This document shows, piece by piece, positions 28,480-38,559 of a DNA stretch of 64,000 nucleotides; position 1 is the first letter of the stretch, and each line of letters opens with the position of its first letter. The notes under the pieces are model-generated. The model was not told the DNA's origin, made no database searches, and saw nothing but the letters and a program-made list of their open reading frames with translations. The stretch comes from Antarcticimicrobium luteum (GTDB lineage Bacteria; Pseudomonadota; Alphaproteobacteria; Rhodobacterales; Rhodobacteraceae), in contig NZ_SMUV01000062.1 in the NCBI RefSeq assembly GCF_004358185.1, positions 57,725 through 121,724 of the forward strand, in the 5' to 3' direction. The position numbers and the translations under genes are program-made.

Positions 28480-28866
28480 TCAGCTCTGGCTGCCGGGCTT
28501 GTCCTTGCCGCAGAACAGGGAATAGAGCAGCTCGATCACCTGTTCGGTCTTGGCGTCGGCGAGCGCGTAAAAGATCGTCTTGCCCTCGCGCCGGGTGCTG
28601 ACCAGCCCCTCGTCGCGCAGCCGGGCGAGCATCTGGCTGACCGCTGCCTGGCGGATATTCAGCAATGCCTCCAGTTCGCCCACCGATTTTTCGCCGGTGC
28701 CCAGATGGCACAGGATCATCAGCCGCCCCTCATGTGCCAGCGTCTTCAGGAAGGCGGCGGCGTCATTGGCCCGCGCGGCCATGTCGCCGGGCGTTTCGGG
28801 GGGAAGGATTGATATGGTCTGGACAGCCAAGAAACAAACACCCATGAAATTCGTATACAGGGACAT
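28480..28866 (-). CDS. ArsR-family repressor, BigR/SqrR-like
   Basis: Winged-helix repressor of up to 128 residues. The core FLKTLAHEGRLMILCHLGTGEKSVGELEALLNIRQAAVSQMLARLRDEGLVSTRREGKTIFY is an ArsR fold. It lacks the metal-binding ELCVCDL motif but has Cys53 (ILCHL) and Cys119 (LFCG) at about the two positions used by persulfide-sensing SqrR/BigR proteins. The start at 28866 adds 28 residues; an ATG at 28782 gives a normal 100-residue protein. No target is next to it, apart from the enolase-superfamily gene upstream or the FAH gene convergent to it. Confidence 0.82.
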   Translation of the reverse strand: MSLYTNFMGVCFLAVQTISILPPETPGDMAARANDAAAFLKTLAHEGRLMILCHLGTGEKSVGELEALLNIRQAAVSQMLARLRDEGLVSTRREGKTIFYALADAKTEQVIELLYSLFCGKDKPGSQS

Positions 28867-28890
28867 AATGCCTCAATTTTCCTGGTCAAG

Positions 28891-30123
28891 TCATCCTTCT
28901 ATCGCAGGGGCGCCGCCCTGAAAGGCGTTTCCCTCGACATAATCGCAGGGCGCCTCGCGCATTTCGAGGTGCAAACCGGTTCCGGTATAGGGGTGGGCGC
29001 GCGCCAGCGCCTCGTCCACCTCGATTCCCAGTCCCGGCGCCTCGGGTGGGGCGATGAAGCCCTCCTCGACCCGGATTGTCCCCTTGATCAGCGCGTCGTG
29101 GAATGGGGTTTCGATGGTTTCGCACATCAGGATATTGGGGATCGAGGCGGCCAGATGGATGTTCGCGGCCCATTCCACAGGCCCGGCATAGAGATGCGGG
29201 GCCATTTGCGCGTTATAGACCTCGGCGAGCGCCGCGACCTTCTTCATTTCCCAGATGCCGCCGGCGCGCCCGAGGGCGGGTTGCAGGATACTGGCGGCGC
29301 CCGATGCCAGCACGGCGGCGAACTCGGCCTTCGTGGTCAGCCGCTCGCCGGTGGCGACGGGGATGCGCACGGATTGGGCGACGCGCGCCATCTCTGCCAC
29401 ATTGTCGGGCGGCACCGGTTCCTCGAACCAGAGCGGCGCATAGGGCTCCAGCGCCTGGCCCAGGCGAATCGCCCCTGCGGTTGAGAACTGGCCGTGGGTG
29501 CCGAACAGAAGGTCGGCGCGGTCGCCCACCGCGTCGCGGATCGCCTTGCAGAAGGCGACCGACATCGAAATGTCGGACATCGCCGGCATGTGCCCGCCGC
29601 GTAGGGTATAGGGACCGGCGGGGTCGAATTTCACCGCCGTGTAGCCGCGTGCGACGCAATCCGCGGCGGCCTCGGCGGCCTGGTCAGGGGCGGTCCAGAA
29701 ATCGGTCAGGTTATGCCGGGGCAGGGGGTAGAGATAGGTGTAGGCGCGGATGCGGTCGTTCATCCGCCCGCCGATCAGCGCGTGCACCGGGCGGCCGCGA
29801 TCCTTGCCAAGGATGTCCCAGCAGGCGATCTCCAGCCCGGAAAAGGCGCCCATCACGGTCAGGTCGGGCCGCTGGGTGAAGCCCGAGGAATAGGCGCGGC
29901 GGAACATCAGCTCGATGTTTTCCGGGTTCTCGCCCTCCATATGGCGGGCGAAGACGTCGCGGATCACATGGGTCATCGCCACCGGGCCGACGGAGGCGGC
30001 ATAGCATTCGCCCCAGCCGGTGATGCCGGTATCGGTGGTGAGTTTCACCAGGATCCAGTAGCGCCCACCCCAGCCGGGCGCCGGCGGCGCGGTGACGATG
30101 ACCTCGAGATCGGTGAGTTTCAT
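28891..30123 (-). CDS. mandelate racemase/muconate lactonizing enzyme family protein (enolase superfamily, sugar-acid dehydratase type)
   Basis: 410-residue enolase-superfamily enzyme. The capping domain starts MKLTDLEVIVTAPP; the barrel shows the metal ligands in LLFGTHGQFSTAGA (unusual, with THGQ where the first acidic ligand is often D.N), WFEEPVPPDN and ATGERLT, and the C-terminal acid/base region QMAPHLYAGPVEWAANIHLA. The family removes a proton alpha to a carboxylate, usually dehydrating aldonic or aldaric acids. Convergent FAH-family and upstream alcohol dehydrogenase genes support sugar-acid catabolism. The stereo-specificity cannot be read from sequence. Confidence 0.87.
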   Translation of the reverse strand: MKLTDLEVIVTAPPAPGWGGRYWILVKLTTDTGITGWGECYAASVGPVAMTHVIRDVFARHMEGENPENIELMFRRAYSSGFTQRPDLTVMGAFSGLEIACWDILGKDRGRPVHALIGGRMNDRIRAYTYLYPLPRHNLTDFWTAPDQAAEAAADCVARGYTAVKFDPAGPYTLRGGHMPAMSDISMSVAFCKAIRDAVGDRADLLFGTHGQFSTAGAIRLGQALEPYAPLWFEEPVPPDNVAEMARVAQSVRIPVATGERLTTKAEFAAVLASGAASILQPALGRAGGIWEMKKVAALAEVYNAQMAPHLYAGPVEWAANIHLAASIPNILMCETIETPFHDALIKGTIRVEEGFIAPPEAPGLGIEVDEALARAHPYTGTGLHLEMREAPCDYVEGNAFQGGAPAIEG

Positions 30124-30177
30124 TCGCGCCTCCCAGAGGGAGCCGGGCCGGTGCGCGGCCTCCGGCGCCCGCTTTTC

Positions 30178-31266
30178 TCAGCGGTTGAACAGGATTACGT
30201 TGCGCCGGGCTGCACCGGTGCGGGTGTCGTCGATCGCCTCGTTGATCTGCTCGAGCGTCCAGCGCCCCGAGACCAGCTCATCCAGTTTCAGCCGCCCCTG
30301 TTTGTAAAGGTCGATGATCCAGGGAATGTCCCGCTTGATCACCACATTGCCCATCTTGGACCCGATCAGCCCCTGACCCGCGTCCGCCATGATCAGCGGC
30401 GAATAGGTCGCGACCTTGTCGCCGTGCGGCATGCCGACCATCACCACCTTGCCGCCCGAGGCCAGATAGCGCGGCGCGGCGGAATAGACCTCGGCCACGC
30501 CGACGGTGACCAGCACCACATCGGCACCGCGCCCGAGGATCTTCTTGACCTCGTTCCAGGGCTTGGGCGATGTGGCGGAAACCACGTCGGTGGCGCCGAA
30601 TTCCTTGGCGACCTCAAGCTTTTCATCCAGCATGTCGACCGCCACGATGCGCCGGGCGCCGGCGATGCGGGCGCCCTGGATCGCGTTCAGTCCGACACCG
30701 CCGGCGCCGATCACCACCGCATCCTGACCGACCCTCATGTCGGCCGCCAGCGCCGCCGCACCCACCCCGGTGATCACCCCGCAGGAGATGACCGAGGCCA
30801 CGTCCATCGGTATATCCGCAGGGATCTTGACCACCTGACTCTGATCCACCACGACCTTTTCGGCGAAGGCGCCGCAGGACAGCGCCTGGAACATGGTGCC
30901 GCCGTCATGGGTTTTGAGCGGGCCCTTGGTGCCGTCCTTGGGGGTTTCGCAGATGGTCGGCTGACCCGAGCCGCAGGGGGTGCAGTGACCGCAGGCGCGG
31001 ATCAGTGTGACGCAGACGGGATCGCCCGGCGCGACGCCCTGCACACCCTCGCCCACAGTGATGACGCGTCCGGCCGCCTCATGGCCATAGACCGCCGGCA
31101 GCGGGCCGCCGAAGCCGCCGTCGGCATAGCTGATGTCGGAATGACAGATCGCAACCGCGTCGATCTCGACCTCGACCTCACCCATGCCGGGCGGGGCGAG
31201 CTGGACCTCTTCGATTTTCAGCGGTTGCCCGAATTCGTGACAGACGGCGGCCTTGATGGTTTGCAT
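30178..31266 (-). CDS. zinc-dependent alcohol dehydrogenase (class III-like)
   Basis: 362-residue medium-chain dehydrogenase. Catalytic zinc ligands are C in VAICHSDI and H/E in YGHEAAG. The structural-zinc lobe is partly degenerate: CGHCTPCGSGQPTIC supplies four Cys, as in the normal pattern, and is followed by a short linker. The cofactor fold is VVIGAGGVGLNAIQGARIAGARRIVAVDM, and the Asp at the end of strand 2 indicates NAD. Resembles S-(hydroxymethyl)glutathione and benzyl-type alcohol dehydrogenases. Lies 54 bases upstream of the enolase-superfamily gene on the same strand, so co-transcribed. Confidence 0.9.
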   Translation of the reverse strand: MQTIKAAVCHEFGQPLKIEEVQLAPPGMGEVEVEIDAVAICHSDISYADGGFGGPLPAVYGHEAAGRVITVGEGVQGVAPGDPVCVTLIRACGHCTPCGSGQPTICETPKDGTKGPLKTHDGGTMFQALSCGAFAEKVVVDQSQVVKIPADIPMDVASVISCGVITGVGAAALAADMRVGQDAVVIGAGGVGLNAIQGARIAGARRIVAVDMLDEKLEVAKEFGATDVVSATSPKPWNEVKKILGRGADVVLVTVGVAEVYSAAPRYLASGGKVVMVGMPHGDKVATYSPLIMADAGQGLIGSKMGNVVIKRDIPWIIDLYKQGRLKLDELVSGRWTLEQINEAIDDTRTGAARRNVILFNR

Positions 31267-31336
31267 CTCATTCTCCCTGATTTGCGGCTAAGGTGGCCCG
31301 CCGCCGGGTTCAGGGCAAGCGGGAATTCGGCAGCCG

Positions 31337-32560
31337 TCAGCGCACCGCCGTCGCGGACGGGCGCAGGCCCAGGAACAGCGCCAGCGCCGCGCCCAGCAGC
31401 CCCATCGCCAGCAGGAACGGGGCGCCGGGCAGGTACAGCGGCGCCGCCGCCCCGGTAAAGGCGGCAAAGGCGCTGGTCATCATCAGCGGCGACAGGATGG
31501 TCGCCAGCGCGTTCACGCTGGTAAGAACCCCCTGAAGCGCGCCCTGCGCGTCATCGGACACGCGTTGCGACATGATCCCCTGAAGCGCCGGAACGACCAC
31601 AGTGCCCAGCGCCGCCACCGGCGTCAGGATCAGGGCCAGCCGCCCCTCGGTCACCATGGCGATCAGGCCGAAACTGAAGAGGTTCAGGATCAGCCCGCAG
31701 ACCACCGTGCCCCGGTCGCCCAGCCGGTAGAGAGCGACGCGGATCAAGCCGCCCTGCACCAGCGCCATGGTGATCCCGAAGAGGGCCAGCGACAGGCCGA
31801 TCACCTGGGTCGACCAGCCGAACCGCTCTTGCGTGAAATAGGACCAGATAGCCGGGTAGACATAGAGCGCGACCGAAAACAGGAAGAACACCCAGAGCAG
31901 CGGGCGCAGCCCGGGCAGGTCCGAGATCGCGCGGAAGGCCCGCAGCGGGTTGGCCCGCGCCCAGACAAACGGGCGGCGGTTCTTGTCCTCCACGGTCTCA
32001 CGCATCACCAGCAGGCCAAAGATCAGGTTGGCCGTGGCCAGCAGCGCGGCGGCATGGAACGGCGCACGCGGTCCCAGCGCGCCCAGCGTGCCGCCGATCA
32101 GCGGCCCCAGCACGAACCCGACGCCGAAGGCCGCGCCGATCAGGCCGAAATTCGCCGCCTTGTCCTTTGGCGCCGAGAGGTCCGCCATACAGGCGCTGGC
32201 GACGGCCTGCGTGGCCGAGGTGATGCCGCCGACGATCCGGCCGGCAAACAGAATCCAGATCGAGCCTGCCAGGGCCATCGCCAGGTAATCCAGCGCCATC
32301 ACCGCCAGCGACACCAGCAATACCGGGCGCCGCCCAAAGTGATCCGAGAGGCTGCCCAACCCGGGGCTGAACAGGAATTGCATCACCGCGAAGACGGTCG
32401 ACAGCACCCCGCCCCAGAGCGCGGCCTGCGCCAGGCTTCCGCCCCGAACATCGCGTATCAGATCCGGTATCACCGGCATGATCAGCCCGATGCCCATGGC
32501 ATCGAGCATGACGGTGATCAGCAGGAACAGGATCGGCAGGCGGGGCAAGGCAGCGCTCAA
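31337..32560 (-). CDS. MFS exporter, TetA-like
   Basis: Twelve-helix major facilitator of about 400 residues. The start of helix 1 (ILFLLITVMLDAMGIGLIMPVIPDL) and the loop 2-3 motif GSLSDHFGRRPVLL place it with TetA-type drug:proton antiporters, as do the paired motif GAAFGVGFVLGPLIGG and the second-half motifs. No ATG lies before helix 1 at a sensible distance; I place the start at a TTG (32560), with TTG 32548 and an upstream TTG at 32671 as alternatives, none with a strong ribosome site. Tetracycline resistance itself is not implied; environmental TetA-like pumps have varied substrates. Confidence 0.83.
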   Translation of the reverse strand: MSAALPRLPILFLLITVMLDAMGIGLIMPVIPDLIRDVRGGSLAQAALWGGVLSTVFAVMQFLFSPGLGSLSDHFGRRPVLLVSLAVMALDYLAMALAGSIWILFAGRIVGGITSATQAVASACMADLSAPKDKAANFGLIGAAFGVGFVLGPLIGGTLGALGPRAPFHAAALLATANLIFGLLVMRETVEDKNRRPFVWARANPLRAFRAISDLPGLRPLLWVFFLFSVALYVYPAIWSYFTQERFGWSTQVIGLSLALFGITMALVQGGLIRVALYRLGDRGTVVCGLILNLFSFGLIAMVTEGRLALILTPVAALGTVVVPALQGIMSQRVSDDAQGALQGVLTSVNALATILSPLMMTSAFAAFTGAAAPLYLPGAPFLLAMGLLGAALALFLGLRPSATAVR

Positions 32561-33036
32561 AAAGGGCTGAAACGAGTGGCCAGACGCTAGCGGTGCGGAG
32601 CCGGGGCGGGAAGGGCAAAGGGTCTGGTCTGCCGTAACGGCATCTGAGGTCCGGCCGGGGTGCCGCCGCAATTGCCGGGGGCGGTTTCAGCCGGGGAATC
32701 CGCGGGATCCGATCCGCATTCCGGTCTCGGAACACCCCCGGCGCCGGAATGCATCCCCTTCGGGCTGACATTCAATGTTCGAGACTCGTCGATTTAATTC
32801 TGATCCGGTCGGTCCGTCAGGTCGTATTCAAGCGATTAAACATGTGAATATGATTGCGGGAACCGGGGCCGTCGGCCATATTGAGCATCCCGCCTTTTTA
32901 ACCTGTGCGTGCGATTTGCGTGTGGTAATGGCTTTGCGGTACATGTTGGGTGAATCCGATCCCGATTGTTGGCGTGGCCAGGCGGGGTGTTGGGTCCAAG
33001 TGATGCCATTTGAATTATGGGAGCCTGCGTGCATTG
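32561..33036. other. intergenic region with GC-to-AT shift
   Basis: The first 200 bases are GC-rich. From about 32770 the base composition drops (ATTCAATGTTCGAG, TTTAATTCTGATCC, ATTAAACATGTGAATATG) and stays low to the small HTH gene. Open frames on both strands (for example 32775-33044) have no motif or ribosome site and I do not call them genes. The AT-rich part probably holds the promoter of the next gene. Confidence 0.5.
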
Positions 33037-33357
33037 GTGAATGACAGCCTTTTCCACCTGGCAAAGCTTTATGAGTTGATTGCCTCCATGGAAAAAGATC
33101 TTGGATTGCATACGCTCTCCGAGGATGAGCGGGCGATGATCTATGCCATCACGTCGGTGACTGCCGCGGAAGGGGCGACCTTTCTGAGCGCCGACATCAA
33201 GAAGCACAGCCTGTGCAGCAGGATGTCGAATCCTACCTTCTACCGGAACCTGAAGCGGCTGTTGCAAAAGGATCTCATCCGGCATGTGAAAGGTAAGAAA
33301 ACAGGTCTGTACGAAGTGGCAGAAGGGCTGTTCTCAGGCAAGTTCGGTCGGTCCTGA
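33037..33357 (+). CDS. small winged-helix-like DNA-binding protein, orphan
   Basis: About 106 residues. The segment ERAMIYAITSVTAAEGATFLSADIKKHSLCSRMSNPTFYRNLKRLLQKDLIRHVKGKKTGLYEV reads as a winged helix: a helix, a recognition-like helix (SNPTFYRNLKRLLQK) and a basic wing (VKGKKTGLY). I place the start at a GTG (VNDSLFHLAKLYELI) with GGGAG 15 bases upstream; a TTG at 33010 is possible. It stands alone in an AT-richer patch and its target may be the neighbouring membrane protein gene. I do not recognise a named family. Confidence 0.65.
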   Translation: MNDSLFHLAKLYELIASMEKDLGLHTLSEDERAMIYAITSVTAAEGATFLSADIKKHSLCSRMSNPTFYRNLKRLLQKDLIRHVKGKKTGLYEVAEGLFSGKFGRS

Positions 33358-33763
33358 TGTGCTTTGCCGTCCGCAGTCCGGGCGGCTGCGGAGGGCCTCT
33401 CAGGGGCGGGCGGGGCTTTCGGCGTCTCAAACGGCGCCATAGGTTTTCCGGACCGGCGCCGACGCCGAAAAATCATCGCAGCAGGTTCACCGCGGGCGCT
33501 GTTTCGTTCCGGGGGTGGAGCGGCCGCTAAAATATTTCAAGTGGATAACTTTGCGTCGGGTCCGGGCATTTCCGGTTCTTTTTCGTGGATTAATTCCACT
33601 TAAGATAAAAGTCCGCGAGATGAAATCAATTAAAGAGTGTTGATCGCCGACCTTTGATATTGATTGCATGGATTGGATGTGAAACAATTATAGGTAGTTC
33701 TGTTTTTTTTGCGGGCATCCGGATTCTTGTGTCAATGTGAAACAAGTTTTGTGAGTGGAAAAC
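33358..33763. promoter_or_regulatory. 406-base AT-rich upstream region with inverted GTGGA/TCCAC elements
   Basis: GC-rich to about 33520 and then clearly AT-rich. It contains GTGGA-TTAAT-TCCAC (33585-33599), an inverted repeat with perfect arms, and a further AAGTGGA at 33539-33545 opposing AAGTGGA read on the minus strand at 33595-33601. An A/T-rich tract with T8 lies near 33700. This is a plausible promoter and operator region for the membrane-protein gene at 33764; no gene is seen inside it. Confidence 0.4.
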
Positions 33764-34342
33764 ATGCGTTTGTCGCGAGCCGCCTTTCTGACGAGTTTGA
33801 TTTCGATCCTGTATATTACCGCCTTTGCGGTGATGTATTGCGTTCTCATGCCGATCCAGGTGGCCGTCGCATCGGAGTATGTCGCCTTTGCGCAGGTCAC
33901 CAGTCTCGTCATCCTGCCGCATGGGGTCCGGGTTGTCGCAACATGGCTGTTCCGGCATGAGGCCATCGTGTTCCTTTTTCCCGGCGCGACCGTCGAGGCA
34001 GCCGTGTTGGCCGAACACTTCTCTCTCGGGGCGGGCGATCTTGTGTTGTTGATCCTGTCCTTTACGACCAGCAGTTTCATCGCATTCGAGGGTCTTCGCG
34101 CGTTGGGGTGGTACGCTTATGCACATGGTGCATACGCACCAAGTTGGCGCCTTGTGATGACGGCGGGGGGGCTTGCCTCTCTCGTCAGCATGCTCGCCTT
34201 TGCACAGGTGGATTTCGGCTTTGCCACCTCCGACTTCTCGCTCTGGCTCGCGGCCAATGTGATCATTGGCGGACTGACGGGTCTGGTGGCGTGGCTGCTG
34301 TTGCTTCGATTTGGGCTGCGGGTTTTCGTCAGGACTCTTTGA
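33764..34342 (+). CDS. six-helix membrane protein, function unknown
   Basis: 192 residues with about five or six hydrophobic segments (AFLTSLISILYITAFAVMYC, VAFAQVTSLVILPHGVRVVA, LVLLILSFTTSSFIAFEGL, LVMTAGGLASLVSMLAF and a long C-terminal helix). A conserved-looking SLVILPHGVRVVATW loop and an internal YAYAHGAYAPSW segment stand out. The start at 33764 is preceded by GAGTGGAAAAC. I do not recognise a named family. It lies next to the small winged-helix gene in the same AT-richer patch, and expression may depend on it. Confidence 0.65.
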   Translation: MRLSRAAFLTSLISILYITAFAVMYCVLMPIQVAVASEYVAFAQVTSLVILPHGVRVVATWLFRHEAIVFLFPGATVEAAVLAEHFSLGAGDLVLLILSFTTSSFIAFEGLRALGWYAYAHGAYAPSWRLVMTAGGLASLVSMLAFAQVDFGFATSDFSLWLAANVIIGGLTGLVAWLLLLRFGLRVFVRTL

Positions 34343-34455
34343 GTGTTCTTTGCGTAACTCTGGTCCATCCGCTGGTCCAGCCACGCCGTCAGGCGGCGGC
34401 ACCCGGGGCTGTGCCCCGAGGTCAGCCCGTCCTGAAGTCCCCATAATCATAAGCT

Positions 34456-34466
34456 ATCGTAACGAT
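34456..34466. promoter_or_regulatory. palindrome ATCGT-A-ACGAT upstream of katG
   Basis: A perfect 5+5 bp dyad about 150 bases before the katG start, overlapping an ATAA-N7-CTAT pair (34443-34457) that matches half of the OxyR tetranucleotide pattern ATAG-N7-CTAT. The other half is poor (ATCA, GAAC). Oxidative-stress control of katG by OxyR is well known; this particular site is a weak candidate. Confidence 0.35.
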
Positions 34467-34584
34467 CATTAAATAGAACTTATACCAATGGTCCAATTTT
34501 GTTAGAACCATTCCAGAGAGGGGCGCGACTCTGCTGCATGTTGCGGCCACCGCGGGCCGGCGGCGAGAGCCCCCATTGTTTTGA

Positions 34585-36807
<2,223 letters not shown>

Positions 36808-36848
36808 CCGGGCAGGGGGCTGTAGCCCCCTGATGCAAGAGAAAAGAG

Positions 36849-36878
36849 AGCGCGTCGCTGCGGCGGCGCGCTTTTTTC
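36849..36878 (+). terminator. Rho-independent terminator of katG
   Basis: A 10-bp GC-rich stem (AGCGCGTCGC with GCGGCGCGCT, one G-T pair), a 4-base loop and a run of six Ts, 41 bases after the katG stop. The most canonical terminator in the window. Confidence 0.85.
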
Positions 36879-37028
36879 ATTGGTCAACGCGCAGAGGGCC
36901 GCGCCTGCCTGCCCCCCGGCAGGCGCTGCCCGGCGCAGACGCCGGGCTGGACTGTTGGGTGATGGCGCGCCCGGCTTCCATCTGCAGTCGCGCGGCCTTA
37001 CGCGGGACGCGCTCATCGCCCAAAAGGG

Positions 37029-37061
37029 CGGTTGCCAGCCGGGGAGAGGTGCCGGCAACCG
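37029..37061 (-). terminator. terminator of gabTD operon
   Basis: Perfect 8-bp arms CGGTTGCC and GGCAACCG separated by 17 bases, just after the stop of the gabD-type gene. Read on the minus strand the stem is followed by CCCTTTT, a short T-run. Probably ends the gabT-gabD transcript. Confidence 0.6.
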
Positions 37062-37074
37062 CCGGGCGCGACGT

Positions 37075-38556
37075 TCAGCCGATCTCGCCCATGCAGAGGT
37101 ATTTCAGCTCCAGAAAGTCGTCGATCCCGTATTTCGATCCTTCGCGGCCCAGGCCCGATTGCTTGACCCCGCCGAACGGCGCCACCTCGGTGGAAATCAG
37201 CCCGGTGTTGATGCCCACCATGCCGGTCTCCAGCGCCTCGGCGACGCGCCAGACGCGAGCCATGTCGCGGCTGTAGAAATAGGCGGCCAGACCGAACTCG
37301 CTGTCATTGGCCATGGCTATGACCTCGGCCTCATCTTCGAACTTGAACAGCGGTGCCAGCGGGCCAAAGGTCTCTTCCTTTGCCACCGCCATGCCCGATG
37401 TCGCGCCGGTCAGCACAGTGGGACGGAAGAAGGTGCCGCCCAGGTTCGACCGCTGGCCGCCCTCGATCACCTCGGCGCCCTGTTCCACGGCGTCCTCGAT
37501 ATGACGCTCGACCTTGGCCAGGGCCGCCTCGCTGATCAGTGGGCCCAGAGTCACGCCGTCGTCGAACCCGTTGCCGACCTTCAGCGTGCCGACCTTGGCC
37601 CGCAGCTTCTCGGCGAAGGCGTCATAGACGCCCGCCTGCACATAGATGCGGTTGGCGCAGACGCAGGTCTGGCCGTTGTTGCGGTATTTGGCGATCATCG
37701 CGCCCTCGACCGCGGCCTCCAGATCGGCGTCGTCAAAGACGATGAAGGGCGCGTTGCCGCCCAGCTCCAGCGACAGTTTCTTGATCGTCGGCGCGCTCTG
37801 CTGCATCAGGATGCGCCCGACCCGGGTCGAGCCGGTAAAGGTGATCTTGGCGACCTTGGGGTTGGCGCACAACTCTTGCCCCACGCCCACCGGATCGCTG
37901 CCGGGGATCACGTTGAAGATGCCGGCGGGCACGCCTGCGCGCTCAGCCAGCACCGCCATCGCCAGTGCCGACAGCGGCGTCAGTTCGGCCGGCCGCGCGA
38001 CAAAGGAACAGCCGGCAGCCAGCGCCGGGGCCACCTTGCGCGCGATCATCGCGTTGGGGAAGTTCCACGGCGTGATCGAGCCGACAACGCCGATAGGCTG
38101 CTTCAGCACCACAATCCGCTTGTCGCGCTGGTGCCCCGGGATGGTGTCGCCGTAGATACGCTTGGCCTCTTCCGCGAACCATTCGATGAAGGAGGCGCCA
38201 TAGAGGATCTCGCCCCGCGCCTCGGCCCAGGGCTTACCCATCTCGGCACAAAGGATGGTGGCCAGGTCGTCGGCATGCTCGACCATCAGTTCGAACCAGC
38301 GGCGCAGCACCGCGGCGCGTTCCTTGCCGGTCCAGGCCGCCCAGCCCGGCTGTGCCGCATGGGCGGCGTCGATGGCGGCGGCGGCATCCGCCGCATCCAG
38401 ATCGGCTACATGGGCGATGCAGGCCCCGGTCGCCGGATCATGCACCGCGAAGGTCTTATCCTTCCCGATCCATTCCCCGTTCACATAGGCGCGGCATTCC
38501 AGCAGACCGGGATCGTTCAATGAACGGGCGGTGGGAAAGCTTGCGGTATCCAGCAT
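37075..38556 (-). CDS. gabD: succinate-semialdehyde dehydrogenase
   Basis: 493-residue NAD(P)-dependent aldehyde dehydrogenase that oxidises succinate semialdehyde to succinate in the GABA shunt. Key elements: TPWNFPNAMIARKVAPALAAG, FTGSTRVGR, Glu in SLELGGNAPFI and the nucleophile in NNGQTCVCANR; the second Cys two residues on is the redox-switch Cys of GabD enzymes. PFGGVKQSGLGREGSKYGID and LELKYLCMG at the end are GabD signatures. It lies 3 bases after gabT, which fixes the substrate. Confidence 0.93.
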   Translation of the reverse strand: MLDTASFPTARSLNDPGLLECRAYVNGEWIGKDKTFAVHDPATGACIAHVADLDAADAAAAIDAAHAAQPGWAAWTGKERAAVLRRWFELMVEHADDLATILCAEMGKPWAEARGEILYGASFIEWFAEEAKRIYGDTIPGHQRDKRIVVLKQPIGVVGSITPWNFPNAMIARKVAPALAAGCSFVARPAELTPLSALAMAVLAERAGVPAGIFNVIPGSDPVGVGQELCANPKVAKITFTGSTRVGRILMQQSAPTIKKLSLELGGNAPFIVFDDADLEAAVEGAMIAKYRNNGQTCVCANRIYVQAGVYDAFAEKLRAKVGTLKVGNGFDDGVTLGPLISEAALAKVERHIEDAVEQGAEVIEGGQRSNLGGTFFRPTVLTGATSGMAVAKEETFGPLAPLFKFEDEAEVIAMANDSEFGLAAYFYSRDMARVWRVAEALETGMVGINTGLISTEVAPFGGVKQSGLGREGSKYGIDDFLELKYLCMGEIG

Positions 38557-38559
38557 GGT

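Noticed and set aside
32775..33044. Short open frames in the AT-rich interval
   Set aside because: No ribosome site, no motif, and equivalent frames on the opposite strand.
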